DNA of 64,000 bases from Stercorarius parasiticus (taxonomy: Eukaryota; Chordata; Aves; Charadriiformes; Stercorariidae). Location: assembly GCA_013396915.1 (NCBI GenBank), contig VWZL01000430.1:370806-434805 (forward strand), given 5' to 3'. Under the pieces are notes generated by a model, which did not search any database, had not been told where the DNA came from, and saw only the letters and a list, made by a program, of their open reading frames with translations. How positions within the stretch are numbered: the stretch's first letter is position 1; each line of letters begins with the position of its first letter. Shown piece after piece: positions 24,095 through 35,345 of the stretch. The translations under genes and the position numbers were made by a program.

Positions 24095-24635
24095 CAGAAT
24101 CACAGAATCTCAGAACCACAGAGTAGCAGGGGTTGGAAGGGACCTCTGGAGATCATCTCGTCCAACCCCCTGCCAGAGCAGGGTCACCCAGAGCAGGTGG
24201 CACAGGAACGCGTCCAGGCGGGTTTGGAATGTCTCCAGAGATGGAGACTCCACCACCTCTCTGGGCAGCCTGTGCCAGGGCTCTGACACCCTCACAGGAA
24301 AGAAGTTTTTCCTCATGTTTGGATGGAATTTCCCATGTTCCAGTTTGTGCCCGTTGCCCCTTGTCCTGTCACTGGGCACCACTGAGAAGAGTCTGACCCC
24401 ATCCTCCTGACACCCACCCTTTAAGTATTTATAACCATTGATAAGATCCCCCCTCAGTCATCTTTTTTACAGACTAAAAAGACCCAAATCCCTCAGCGTT
24501 TCTTCATAAGAGAGGTGTTCTAGTCCCCTGATCATCTTTGTAGCCCTTTGCTGTCCTGTCTCCAGCAGTTCCCTGTCCTTGAACCAGGGAGCCCAGAACT
24601 GCATACAGTACCCCAAGTACTCAGGGCTCACTGAT
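24095..24635 (-). mobile_element. CR1 LINE, 5'-truncated, minus strand
   Basis: A minus-strand CR1 about 540 bp long. On the minus strand it opens in the C-M-Q-F-W-A-P-W-F-K-D-R-E-L-L-E block. It continues through [16 protein letters not shown] and then, after a frameshift, [15 protein letters not shown] and [14 protein letters not shown]. The 3' end at 24095-24120 has degenerate ATTCTGTG/ATTCTGAG units. It is the same 3' UTR class as the copies at 5690 and 36222. It is inactive because of frameshifts and lacks the catalytic region. Confidence 0.93.
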
Positions 24636-25259
24636 CCCCTTCTCTTTGTAGCCACCTACTTCCACCACCACAAAACACAACCAGATTTCTCCTGCAGCTG
24701 CCTCAAATCCCTCTCCTGCATCTCACAGGTCCCTTGGGACAAAAGAACAAGGAGTCAGGAGAAGACACGGCCCTAATCTTATGTGGGTAGGGGAGAAGAA
24801 GCTGGAGGAACTGGTCGGGATGAGCTCTGCTCCCATTGCTGCTGGAGCTGAGGTGGGCACAGCCATCACAGCACTTGCTGGCCCATGCCGTGGTGTGCTC
24901 TCGGGGCAGCGGGATGCTGTGCTGGTCCATGCAGGCAGTTGCCTCTCTGAAGAGGTGGGGCTGCATCGTGCAGCTCTACCTGCGGAGTACCACTCTCCAT
25001 CCTCCCACAGAAGTCTTCCGTCCCTCCAGAGAAGCCCAGATGCTCAAGGGAGACTTAACCTCTCAAGCAATGTGCCTGGGAAAGCCAGGAGCAGGAGGGG
25101 CAGCTGACAGGGTCTGGGGGAGGAGGAATACAGAGTAATTCCAGCCCATGCCCCACACTGAGCCAGGTCTGCTGGAAAGGCAACTCCAGCACAGGGAAGC
25201 AGCAGAAACCGGTGCTGCCTTGGTCAGGGCAAGCAGAATCCATTTGCCCTTATATGCCA
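24636..25259. other. Gene-free unique DNA
   Basis: No recognisable gene or repeat between two oppositely oriented CR1 copies. Confidence 0.5.
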
Positions 25260-25890
25260 TGAATTCATCATGACACCAAGCTGAGTGGTGCAGTTGACAG
25301 GCCAGAGGGATGGGATGTCATCTAGAGGCACCTGGACGAGCTAGAGAGGTGGGCCTGAGCAAACCTCATGAAGTTCAACAAGGCCAAGTNNNNNNNNNNN
25401 NNNNNNNNNNNNNNNNNNNNNNNNNNNNNNNNNNNNNNNNNNNNNNNNNNNNNNNNNNNNNNNNNNNNNNNNNNNNNNNNNNNNNNNNNNNNNNNNNNNN
25501 NNNNNNNNNNNNNNNNNNNNNNNNNNNNNNNNNNNNNNNNNNNNNNNNNNNNNNNNNNNNNNNNNNNNNNNNNNNNNNNNNNNNNNNNNNNNNNNNNNNN
25601 NNNNNNNNNNNNNNNNNNNNNNNNNNNNNNNNNNNNNNNNNNNNNNNNNNNNNNNNNNNNNNNNNNNNNNNNNNNNNNNNNNNNNNNNNNNNNNNNNNNN
25701 NNNNNNNNCTGGCCCAGGTTGCCCAGAGAGGGGGTGGAGGCCCCATCCCTGGAGACCTTCAAGGCCAGGCTGGATGAGGCTCTGAGCAACCTGATCTAGT
25801 TGCAGATGTCCCTGCTGACTGCAGGGGGGTTGGACTAGATGGCCTTTAGAGGTCCCTTCCAACCCAACACATTCTGTGATTCTATGATTC
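25260..25890 (+). mobile_element. CR1 LINE interrupted by an assembly gap
   Basis: A plus-strand CR1. The 5' part (25260-25389) reads D-T-K-L-S-G-A-V-D-R-P-E-G-W, then W-A with an in-frame stop, then N-L-M-K-F-N-K-A-K. This is the segment just after the catalytic aspartates of the reverse transcriptase. Bases 25390-25708 are N. The 3' part (25709-25890) resumes at W-P-R-L-P-R-E, runs through F-K-A-R-L-D-E-A-L-S-N-L-I, and ends in the 3' UTR and ATTCTGTG-ATTCTATG at 25872-25887. The 3' end is the same class as the 4338 and 15774 copies. Confidence 0.9.
25390..25708. other. Assembly gap (319 N)
   Basis: A run of 319 unresolved bases lies inside the CR1 copy. The same stretch of the CR1 at 36222-37162, from the F-N-K block to the R-L-P-R block, spans about 600 bp, while here the two blocks are only about 340 bp apart including the Ns. 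Either the gap size is underestimated or this copy has an internal deletion. Confidence 0.98.
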
Positions 25891-27439
25891 ATCAGATCTC
25901 TGTCACCCCTGATGCTCCCCTGGCCCCAGCTGTCCTGGCTGGGCTTATCGTGGGAGCAAACGCTGCACCAGGGCACGGACCTGCCTCCATCGCCCTGCTG
26001 ACTGCACACCAGCCGCCCCAGGACTGCAGAAAAGTAGGGATTTTTAAATTCCAGAAAACCTCTGCAGATACTGTCTTGTGGTAACCAGCCACACGGCTTC
26101 GGTCCGCAGCAATCTCTGAGCATGCACAAAAAGCCTTACAACGCACACAAGAAGGATTACACTTCCCAACGTGCATACATACGCTGTATGCACACAGTCA
26201 TGCTTACGCCTTGTGCATCCAAAACAATGCTCAAAGACACCCACAATAATGCCTCCAGCTTTCAGTTAAAACTAATTTCAACCAGCAAACACCTGCCAAA
26301 TTGATTTTACGGGTTTGACACCGGTAAATCACTTGAAATTTCAAGCCTCCACAAAATTTGCATTCTGCTATTTTCACATCTCTTGGAAATTCTCGACTTC
26401 GGCTGGTTTCACTGTGGAACTTTCTTACGAAACAGCCCAGGGGCCAGGAGGCAAGGAGCAGCAACATGAACGACTGCTGGGAAACACTGAATGGTTTGCA
26501 ATGTGTTTTGGGTCTGAAGCCTGGGTTGGCTTATCCTGAGTTTGATGGACTTGCCTATAGGTGAACAAATCCTTCACCTGATGGAATCTGGCTTGTGGAG
26601 GGGGTTCTTTGTGGTTATCTCCCAAAACAGAGAGCAGTTACACTGTTGTACGTCTGGGTGGCTCAGGAGGGCAGCTTTGCTGAACCCTGTCTATAATGAG
26701 CTTGGAGCCTGCCTTCATGTACTCTCTTTTGCTCAAGAGAAGGATGAAATCAGATGAAATCCACAAGTGGTCATGATGGTCCTGACTGATAAAATCATCT
26801 CACAGTAGTGCCTTCCCTGGAAATGGTTATAGGGGTGGTGTATCACTTGGATTTTGGTGTGTCTCTGCACAGCTGGATGAGCTGGGCCCAAAGAATAGCC
26901 ATGAACGCAGGTTTTATTCCTTCCGACCCTGATCTGTTAAGCAGCTAACGATGCTTGCGTGGAGAGCTGTTCTGTTGCTTTTGTATAACAAGGACATAAG
27001 AAATGAAAAATCAAATTGTCTTTAAGGTGTTCCTGAAAACAACAATGCTGCTAGAGGAGGATTTTTGCCTCTGAGCTTTTTAATGGGATGGATACCTTCT
27101 ACTGCAGTATCCTAGCTGTTGTGTGGGTGAATGTGTCCTGCAGTTTCTTTCTTTTCTAAGTGGGCGGCTGTGGCAAAGGGTCAGAGTGGTATAGCCTTTG
27201 TGGTATGCATTACATGGCCTGATTCCCCTCTCGCAGCCATGCAGAAAAGGAAGAACAGAGGCGATGTATACAGGATGGGGTTGATAGAAGTTGGAAGAGA
27301 ACACCCTTATTCTGATCCCAGTGCTGCCCACCGCCTCATCCTCCCAGTGCTTGCGAGTGAAGTGGGGCTGTGTCCAGACAGCATCGTGGAGGAGAGACCC
27401 AAAAGTACAGAAACAGCTGGATATTGTGGTGGAGTGAAA
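25891..27439. other. Unassigned DNA of lower GC content
   Basis: No gene recognised. The segment 26030-26420 is less GC-rich and non-repetitive. From 27080 to 27796 the minus strand is open for 238 codons with a very Ser/Leu/Phe-rich translation. The plus strand also has a 106-codon frame (27131-27451). I found no family resemblance for either. Confidence 0.4.
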
Positions 27440-29650
27440 CAGGACATTTAAACCAATATAAAAAAGGAGACAAGAAAAACTGAAAGAAAACTGAAGAACT
27501 GCAGATACCTGCGGTGTGAAAAGACCTGAAGAGCAGTCTGAACAAGGATTGACACCCTCAGAAACAGGGTCAGAAACCCAAGGCAAAAGGAGGAGGCAGG
27601 TAGTAGACCAGAAAATGGAGCAGACTCCTAAGTTTGGTGCAACAGAGGCCATAAAAGAGAAAATAGCAGCTAGTCCTAAAAGAAGAAAGCTGGAGATAAT
27701 AGTGTTAGCCAAGAAACAGAGGCTGAGACGAAAGGGGGCATGCAGAGAAGACTGAGACGGGACAGAGCAGATGAAGGTGTGTCCCGGCAGGGACAAGTGG
27801 TGGCCAGGTTTCTGCTTTCACAAACCCAGGGTGTCTAGACCAAGGTGGGGAAGATGAGCAAAGAGGAGAAAGACTTCAGAGGACTTCTGTGGTTGCCTTT
27901 TGGGGAGTGAACACAGTGGAAACGGGAAGGTGATCAGAGTTTGTGGAGAAGGCTATGCCACTGGAAAGCATTAGTGGAAAAAACATTGTTCTTAAAAGTG
28001 GGATTGCCCCTGAGGACTTTGGGAACTGGTCTTCCGCGGCTGAAGCTGGCACAACCAGTAAGTGGGCTTTATGACAAGAGAAGTCTGGAATGGGAGGAGC
28101 GGGGGGAGATGCTGCCCAGCCTTCACATTGCCTGAGCTCTCTGCACTGGCACTGGGGAGTATGCCCTTTTTGAACACAGGAATGTTGGGATGGAAATGGA
28201 AGTGACGATTGCCTTGGTGGGAAGAAACCTCCGAGAGTTTAATGCACTAAAATTATGGGGAACCAGCTCACCTCTGCCTCAGAGTGCTGGAAGAATTGGT
28301 TCATGAAGGAGCAGAACTGGTAGCAAGGAGTCAGTCCAAGGCACTGCCACCATACTGAACACTGTAAAGCACGACTCTTAACTGGTAAATGCGGGGTGGA
28401 TAATCTGGTCTCTGTCATATATAAAGTTTTTGAGCTTATGTTAAATGTGACAACAGTTAAAGGTGCTGAGATGTATGGAAAAATGGAATAAAATGCAACA
28501 TGGGTTCTCCAAAGGTAACTTGTCAGAGACTAAGCAAGCCACGTCTTTTCTGAACAAAGGCAATGCATTGCATCGCATCTGTCTAGATTTAAACAACTAT
28601 CGGATAAAGCACCCATGGGAAATTATTAGCTAACCTAGAGAAGATGGGATCACGGAATTAAAGTGGATAAAGAACTTGTGAAGGGTGAGTCTGCAGTGGA
28701 TAATATTAAAAGGAGATTATCGGGAGGAAGAAAGATAAGTAGTGAAGTTCCCTGTGGATGAGTCTTGGGACTGTCTCAGTGAGTGTTTCCTTTCTTGGCC
28801 TTGGTTGCACCCTGCCTGGAATACACATGCAGCGGGAGGATGACCATGTCAGTAGGAGTAGGGCAACCAAGAAAGGAAGAGCAGAGAGCAGAGAGAGGAA
28901 CGGGAGAGCACTTACCTTGCCAAAAGCCGACGTCAGGCAAGCCTTCCAGCCAGCAAACGGACGGCACCTCCTCGGCTGGGAGCTCAGATAAGACCAGGCA
29001 GAAACAGTTCAAGTATTTCTGTACTGATGCCAGGAACATGAGCAAAAATGGAAGAATTAGAAGTCCTCATCCAGGAGGAATGAGTAATCCTGGGAACTGT
29101 GGATATGGAAGAACTTATCTTCTAGGGCATAGATGGGAGAACAAGTGCTACAGATACCCTTGATCACAGTCAGATTGCCCTACCAGCCAGAAAGAGGGGA
29201 GATGAGTTTAGAGTTTGTTTTACTAACAAGCAAAAAAAGAGAATTTGGTCCTGACGATTACTTCAGATTGAACCGCTGTGATTTGGTTTGGTGTGTCTTA
29301 AACGGGCTGGAGTGGACACGAATCGGTGTCTCCCGAAGGTTTGGATGGTGGCATGCAGCCTTTGAGAAACGAAGCAAATCAGATAATGAGGCTGCCTGGC
29401 CAGGGGAGCACAGAGGGCGAGTACGGACAAATAGCCAGTTCTGCCTGGAGCCTAGATCCCTGCAGGAGGACAGAGCTGGAGGGACAGGTCTAGGTCCCCA
29501 GGATGGACGTGCCCTAAGCCAGGCACAACCAGAGAGCTGTTGGGGAACAGCAAGAGCGGGAGGGGAGGGAGGCCAAGGCCAAGGCCAAGGCCTACTTGGG
29601 ACACAAGTAGGAAGGGTCAATATAAGGCTTTTTTAAGGAAAACCTAGAGG
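27440..29650 (+). repeat. Purine-rich block, probably a decayed retroelement
   Basis: For about 2.2 kb the plus strand is strongly enriched in A and G, with long stretches such as GGAGACAAGAAAAACTGAAAG. Strand-asymmetric, A-rich sense sequence is typical of LINE and retrovirus-like elements. The middle (28380-28790) shows LINE reverse-transcriptase order, annotated separately. The rest has no clear counterpart. The 79-codon frame at 27516-27755 is Lys/Arg-rich and could be a decayed nucleic-acid-binding ORF or chance. A short hexamer array (GGCCAA)n sits at 29571-29592. Confidence 0.35.
28380..28790 (+). mobile_element. Ancient CR1/L3-like LINE reverse-transcriptase relic
   Basis: Words in the expected order of a CR1-clade reverse transcriptase are still visible although the frame is destroyed. 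GATAATCTGGTCTCTGTCAT to AAAGTTTTTGAGCTTATG matches the N-x-R-x-V-S-x-x-x-x-K-x-F-E block. ACATGGGTTCTCCAAAGG matches Q-H-G-F-x-K-G. CTAGATTTAAACAACTATCGG and AAAGCACCCATGGGA match the L-D-x-x-K-A-F-D-K-V-x-H block, where one catalytic aspartate lies. AAGTGGATAAAGAACTTGTGAAGG matches W-I-x-N-W-L-x. GTTCCCTGTGGATGAGTCTTGGGA matches V-P-Q-G-S-V-L-G. It is far more decayed than the other CR1 copies, so probably pre-avian in age. Confidence 0.5.
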
Positions 29651-31158
29651 AAGGAAATCTATGGTTTATGTGGGCAAGAGAGAAACTCAGGCAGGGGGCT
29701 GCCTGTGTGGCCCCAGGAATACTTTCTCCTGTTGCACACTGAGGTTGCCGAGACTGGGAGCCACTATGGGCACACTGGATGCTGGTGCCCTGATGGCACT
29801 TGGCTGGTGCGAGTTACTTGTGGATCCAAGGTTAAAGTGGGACAGTCACCTGGGCTGTGCTTTCTCGTGGCTGTGAGTGTAGCATCCACGCTGATGCTGG
29901 GGTATTGCTGCTCCGGGGTAGGCTCTTGTCTCCAGACTTTCCATAGGTATTGGAGGTGAGCTTGAGAAGATGTGGGCAGGGGGGAAAGGATTATCCTGGC
30001 CCTAATCTCTATTCTCTGGTTGGTTGCCAGGGTTGTGAACCGGACTCAGTGGCCCTTCCCTGTTCCTTTGGGGAATGTAACAAGGCCAGTCCCTCTGCGC
30101 CACGGGGACCACACCGCTCTGTTTTGTCGATGGCTGCAGCAGCCCTTGCTGGCACGTTTACTGGCCCATTTCCTGGCAGCAGAGCCCCAGTCCCTCTCCC
30201 TGAGCTGGGCCAGCTCTGCAGCACCTGTGGCAGCCCCCAGAAGGGCTGGAGAGCAAAGCATTGCACAGGCTGCTTGTCCAAAGCCATTAGTGCTTGGCAC
30301 CTTACTTCTAGGCAAATGAGCCAGTTCACCTGATCAACCGAACATGTGGCCACGAACACAGGCAGCCAGCAGAGCGTTACCTTCCTTGTCCTACACATGA
30401 GGCTACTGCTCATGCAGCCCTCTCGTGTGACAGTGTCGCAGGGCTGACTCAGACGGCGTGTGTCACTGCGCCAGCCCCCGGCTCCCCATCTGTGCAGCGA
30501 TGCTCTTGCCCAGGTCCGTGCCTTGCTCCGGGAGCCACTCTGCCTTCCCCTTCCAGCGTGATTTAGGCTCACTCCAGTCCCCTCTCCGGACCCCCTGGGG
30601 GAAGGTTGGGCTCGTGCTGTGCCCACGGAAGCATTTCATCATTCGCTTCCTCCTCCCCACTCCCTCATCCCACAGCTGCTGGGCAGCACCTCTGCATCTA
30701 GGTCGGGTGGAAGATTTGGCTTCACCTTCTGACTTCCACCACACCTTAGGTGTGTGGGCAATTACCCAGTAACTCTGTACACACCCTGTTAGCTCTAATT
30801 ACCCAGCAGAGGCAGCACAGGAACAAAACAGCAAACCGTGTCATCTTGCAGCTGCCCTTCACCATGGGAGGCTGGCATGGGCAATGCTGTGGGCATTGCC
30901 GACTCAGCCTCCCACATCTGGCCTCCACCTCTGGCTGGGGACTGCAGCACCATCCCTCAGCCCCACAGGGTCACCACACAGACAGCAGCAGGTTTGATGG
31001 ACCCAACTTGGAGGAGTTCATCAGTAACAAAAGGTCCACGCCACCAAACGTTCCCTTTAGCAATGGCAGAGTGGTCCCAGGACCTCTGTGTTTGTCTGTT
31101 CTTGGTATATGTAGATGCTTGACAGGTCACTGTCTCCCTGTCCAGAGCTGGGCCAGTC

Positions 31159-31212
31159 CTGCATCTCCAGGGCTCCATCTCCAGGGCTGCATCTCCAGGG
31201 CTGCATCTCCAG
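31159..31212 (+). repeat. 14-bp minisatellite, about 3.9 copies
   Basis: The unit CTGCATCTCCAGGG is repeated at 31159, 31173 (with one change, CTCC for CTGC), 31187 and 31201 (partial). The units are almost identical, so the array is young or recently homogenised. Confidence 0.9.
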
Positions 31213-31717
31213 TCAGGGCCAGCCATCTGACAACATTGTGCACGTCCCTGCATAAGGCAAAGCTGCACGACAAACAACTCTGCCTCCTCAAAAAAACTGC
31301 ACAAATCTTCTCTTCAACCCAATCTCTTCTGCAGTCATTCCCAGAACGTCATGAACCTCGAGGTTTGCTCAGCTCGCTGCACCCCAGCATCTCCGTAGGC
31401 TTCCTGGGCGTTGGGATGGAGCTGGCTCAGCCCCCAGAGTGGGTCTTGTCTTCGTGCCAGACTCCCATGTCACTGTTCAGTGCCTGGGCTCTTGTGGATA
31501 TGGGGAAGGGTTTGGAGTGAAGATTATAGTCTGAGAGAATTCCAGCCAAAACAGTGCAGGATTTTGTGGCTGATGGCTGGTAAATGAGCCCCAAAAGCCA
31601 TTTTGATTGGACTGAAGGTGGGTGTGGGGGCTGCATTCAGTGTACAACTGCAGGAAAAACGGACAACTAAAACATTGTCTTTCTGCATTTTCTAAATGAA
31701 ACTTTTTTATTGTAACA

Positions 31718-31790
31718 CCCCCCCCAAAAAAAGAAAAGACAAAGAGAAAAGGAAGGAATAAAAGGAAAAAGAAAGAGAGAAAAGGAAAGG
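31718..31790 (+). repeat. C8 run followed by a purine tract
   Basis: Eight Cs at 31718-31725 are followed by about 65 bases made almost only of A and G (AAAGAAAAGACAAAGAGAAA and onward). It is low-complexity sequence, possibly a decayed A-rich tail of an unrecognised element. Confidence 0.8.
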
Positions 31791-33166
31791 CTTGTAAAAC
31801 ATTTCATTTCCTGTAGAACGAATGCTTTGGCATGACCCAAATTCACTCTTCTGATTTCCATTTCTTGCAAGTTAAAACGCTTCTCTTTCAATTTGCCTCA
31901 GCCTCCCCCCTTCAGGTTCTCTGCTGGCAACTGGACCGAGAAATTCCCCCATGTCCGTGCCCCAGTAACGTTCCTGTTGCTTCACCCTGGCAGCTCTCGG
32001 TGCCTGATTTCCTCTGCAGCTGCCCCAGGCTGAGTGCAGCAGGGTCTGCCCCACTGTGAGCACAGAAAATCCTTCCCTGGGGGGTCCCAGGAAAGCTGAT
32101 GGGGAATCTCTGTACCCAGAGACAGGAAACGAAGGAAACTTGTTTACAGCATTGCATACACTGAGCTCCATCAGAGAGGGGTGGCTTTCCTTCGTGGGAG
32201 CAGGGTGTGCTGGCAGCGGGCAGTGGGTGATGGGGCAAGGGTCCAGCAGGCTCCATTTCTTGTGATTTGAGCATGACCAAGCCCAGATCCCCGGGTGGGA
32301 GCATTTCTATAAATGTGAATAAGTAAAGGAAGTAAATGACAGTAATTTTGGACGTTTTCCTGTATGTAAATGCGTTTCCTTGGTAATCACATCTCTAGTA
32401 TTTCTGTTTATTTTTATGCATCTGTTTTCGGTTAGCCCACAGAGCTCTGTGCTGAAGCACAGCAATATCCTTAGATGTCCCTCACCTTGGCATGGGAGAG
32501 GGGCCACGCAGTCTCACACTTGCAAGTGTGCTGAGGCACAGACCCCCCCACGCATGCCCACTTGCACACATACGTGTGCGCACACTTGCGTGGGGGAGTT
32601 CCCACCACTGCTGCCCATCCCACGTGCTGATCCTGATGCCACGGGCAGTGGGGTCGCTGGAACTGGGTTTTTGTGTTCTTGCCCTGTAGTTTGTTTGTGG
32701 CATGCTGCTGCTCTCAATGACACATTTTTAATTGTGCTTGTTAAGTAGCCCGGAGGCTTTTTAAACCCCGGGATTTGAAACACTACGTCAGTATCTGAAG
32801 ACGACCGCTGGTCCGTGAGTGCCGGCCCAGAACACTGGGGAGCATGTCCCCTGCTGCTTCTCTGGTCCGCTCCGGGCTGAGTGGGGTGAGGGCAGGACAT
32901 GGTGCCCTGGCTTTCAGCCCAGCTGTGTCAGGCTTTTTAAGCACCCAGCCCATAGCCCAACGCTGGGATCTCCCGCCTCACAGGACACCACACTGCCCTA
33001 CTTCTGATGCTCTGCTTGTCTCGGCCCCTCAGCACTGCCCTGATGAGCTGTGAAGTGAGGGTGAGAAGTGGTACAGAGCGGGATGGAGGACTGGTGGCCC
33101 CATCCCCTTCCCATTATACTTTTGACCTGTGCGAATGGCCCTCTGTTGATGGCCCCTGGCACCTGG

Positions 33167-33213
33167 AAGCCACCTTGCCTGGACCACCTTACCTGGACCA
33201 CCTTGCTCTGGAC
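33167..33213 (+). repeat. 14-bp tandem repeat, about three copies
   Basis: CCACCTTGCCTGGA, CCACCTTACCTGGA and CCACCTTGCTCTGGA follow one another directly. The last carries a 1-bp insertion. Confidence 0.85.
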
Positions 33214-34539
33214 CTTGTGGAGAACCTGGCAGTTTGGATGTTTAGGGCTGCTTTCCATAGCCCTGGGCTGCTCCTGGAGCACAGAGACCAGCACGTCCCT
33301 TCTAAGACACCAACTGTGAGACCTGGGACAGCCAGTGAGACCAACATGTCCATGAGCTGCAACAGTCACAGCAGGGTCCAAAGAGCTGGTGTGTCCTTCC
33401 TGTGACAGCACCCAACACCACAATCCCCAAAGCCTCCAGCAACTGTCCATCTCAGGTCCCCACCAATCTGCAACACACCAACTGACCACGACCACTTCAT
33501 GGTCCCCATGATCTCCCACCACTCACCCCTGTGTCACTGCTGGGAGCCATGGATGGACTGAACTTTGCCTCATGGTCTCACTTTGTGACTGTGTCTGTAG
33601 GCGCTTAGCTCTCAGCCCATGAAGACAGACTGTGAGTGAGCATGGGAGGCACAACCTGGGCTCCCTAACCTTATCATCACTATGCAATGGGTGAACTTCT
33701 GTCTAGGAAGACATCAATGCCCGGGACTAGCAGTGCCGAGTATCGTTAAGCCACAATACAGACTCTGCAAGACCACGCAGCCAGGAAAAGCTCTACCCTG
33801 TTGTTTAATGGGCTCTTTATCCACTGCCTGACTCTTGGAGGACAGTTGTTCCACTCTTACTGGTGCTTTTCTTTCGCTCCGCCTGTTCTTACAGCCCTCC
33901 AGACTCCAGGAGCCGAGGTTTCCCATCCCCTTCCATCCCAAGCATAAAACAGAATGAGGTGTGTCCCCGGGGAGAAGCCCCAGGGGTAGGAAACCAGTGT
34001 CTCCCTCCCTGACGGTCTTCTACCACCCACTTGGGCATGCTGTGACTGCCCTGGGACAGTCCATGCTGGGACATGGGGACTGCCATAAAGCACCACGGGG
34101 ACAGAGTCTCATGGTGGATAGGTGCCCAGGTGGCCATGCTGCCCTGCAAAGGGCCCACCAGCGCTGGGGTGCAGGGTTGCAGATGCCTTCAGCAAACCCC
34201 GTACAGCAAAGCGGGTGCTGGCGGGCACCCCCCAGGCCAGTGCTGGGTGAAGGACAGGGCAGCTCCTCGATGACGCCCTGAGCAATGAATGTGGTCCTTA
34301 CTCACTCATCTTCCCAGCCCGCTCCCCCTCTTCTCAGGGCTGCCCGGTTGGTGAGGCTGGGGGCATGCAGAAAACTCTGCCAGGTGGGCAGGGACCATGT
34401 TAGTTTGGTCCCCAGAGCCCAAGTCCATCTCTCTTTGAGAGACACCCTAGTTGTTGCTCAGATATTTGCGATGCTTCAAGATAAATTGAGAGCTGAAATC
34501 CACCTTAGATGCTGGCTGGCATCTCACAGAAGGACTGAA

Positions 34540-35217
34540 GAATAAACCTCTCTGATTTTGTTAAGGATTTTGTTACGGATTCTCCCCTAATTTAAGCTAA
34601 AAGTGAACATCCTTAATATCGGCAGTAGCTCACATGCATCTTGTCGCTCCACGCACTCTGTCTCCTGACAGTCACAGCATCGCAGGAAGAAAGTCGACAT
34701 TTGCTTTGTGCCATACACATCCCCCTCCCACATCGTAACCTCGCACAAGATCCATATCCAGCCAAATAAGGTACCACCTCTGAGTGATAAATAAACCGTG
34801 GAGAACTCGCCAAGTTAAGCGGCTGTCTTCCTACCACGCAGCACCTGATAAAAGTTACTGCTGCGAGCATAATCTCAACCAGCACATGGCATTAACCCAA
34901 AGAAAAGCAGCATTTTCTCATTCACCTAAAATTATCCACCCACTGAAATAGGTACTATATTCTAGTGATAAACAGGAGCCGGCTGCTAGTTTAAGCACAT
35001 GTTCTCCTACAATGCAGCACAAAAAAAGCCTGCTGCTCAGTATCATCTGCATGGCTGTAATGTCTTCTGCATCTCCATGTAGCTAGTCAGCTGGAAATAG
35101 CTGGTGCTCGGTGTTCATTTCGGATGCAAGCTCTTTGATAATGCCTGTGCACACGCCGATAGACATATTCACACTGTTTCCAGTTGCTGCTTTGCTTTTT
35201 CATTACCCCTCAAGCCC
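34540..35217. promoter_or_regulatory. AT-rich island with a duplicated module
   Basis: An AT-rich, CNE-like segment. Two diverged copies of a ~120-bp module sit 181 bp apart at about 34762-34900 (A) and 34941-35065 (B). Shared words in the same order are GGTAC, AGTGATAAA, AG(T)TTAAGC, GT-TTC-CCTAC, A-GCAGCAC, AAAAG, CTGCTG, ATCT and ATGGC. A weaker third match may lie at 34610-34680. The segment has no coding or transposon signature. I infer an old local duplication of a regulatory element or an unrecognised ancient tandem repeat. Confidence 0.4.
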
Positions 35218-35345
35218 GGTGTTTATTATTTGTGCATTTGACTGTATCCCAGCTAGAGACCCCGACCCTGTTGTGTCAGGCGCTGTACAAGCCCTCGAAG
35301 CGAACGGCAGTCCTTGCCTCTGAGAGCTGGCAGTCTCATAACCAT
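35218..35345 (+). repeat. Ancient amniote dispersed repeat
   Basis: GTGTTTATTATTTGTGCATTTG, then GACCCCGACCCTGTTGTG, then TCAGGCGCTGTACAAGCCCT, then GGCAGTCCTTGCCTCTGAGA. These match, in order, the 'TTATTTGTATT', 'CCCCATTGTGCTAGGCGCTGTACAAAC' and 'ACAGTCCCTGCCC-AAGAGCT' blocks of a repeat that is common in turtles and crocodilians and also occurs in birds and mammals. I recognise the pattern but not a sure database name. It abuts the AT-rich island upstream. Confidence 0.6.

Larger units (their letters stand above)
29651..34539. other. Gene-free unique DNA
   Basis: No gene or transposon recognised in about 4.9 kb. Small repeats are annotated separately. The segment 33400-33530 is rich in CAC/ACC words and poor in G. 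The stretch 32290-32460 is AT-richer. Open frames (for example 30750-31520 plus, 256 codons) have no family match and are opposed by frames on the other strand. Confidence 0.5.

Noticed and set aside
27080..27796. 238-codon minus-strand frame resembling a membrane protein (Phe/Leu/Ser-rich)
   Set aside because: The opposite strand is purine-rich, which by itself yields Ser/Phe/Leu-rich, stop-poor antisense frames. No ordered transmembrane pattern or family motif.
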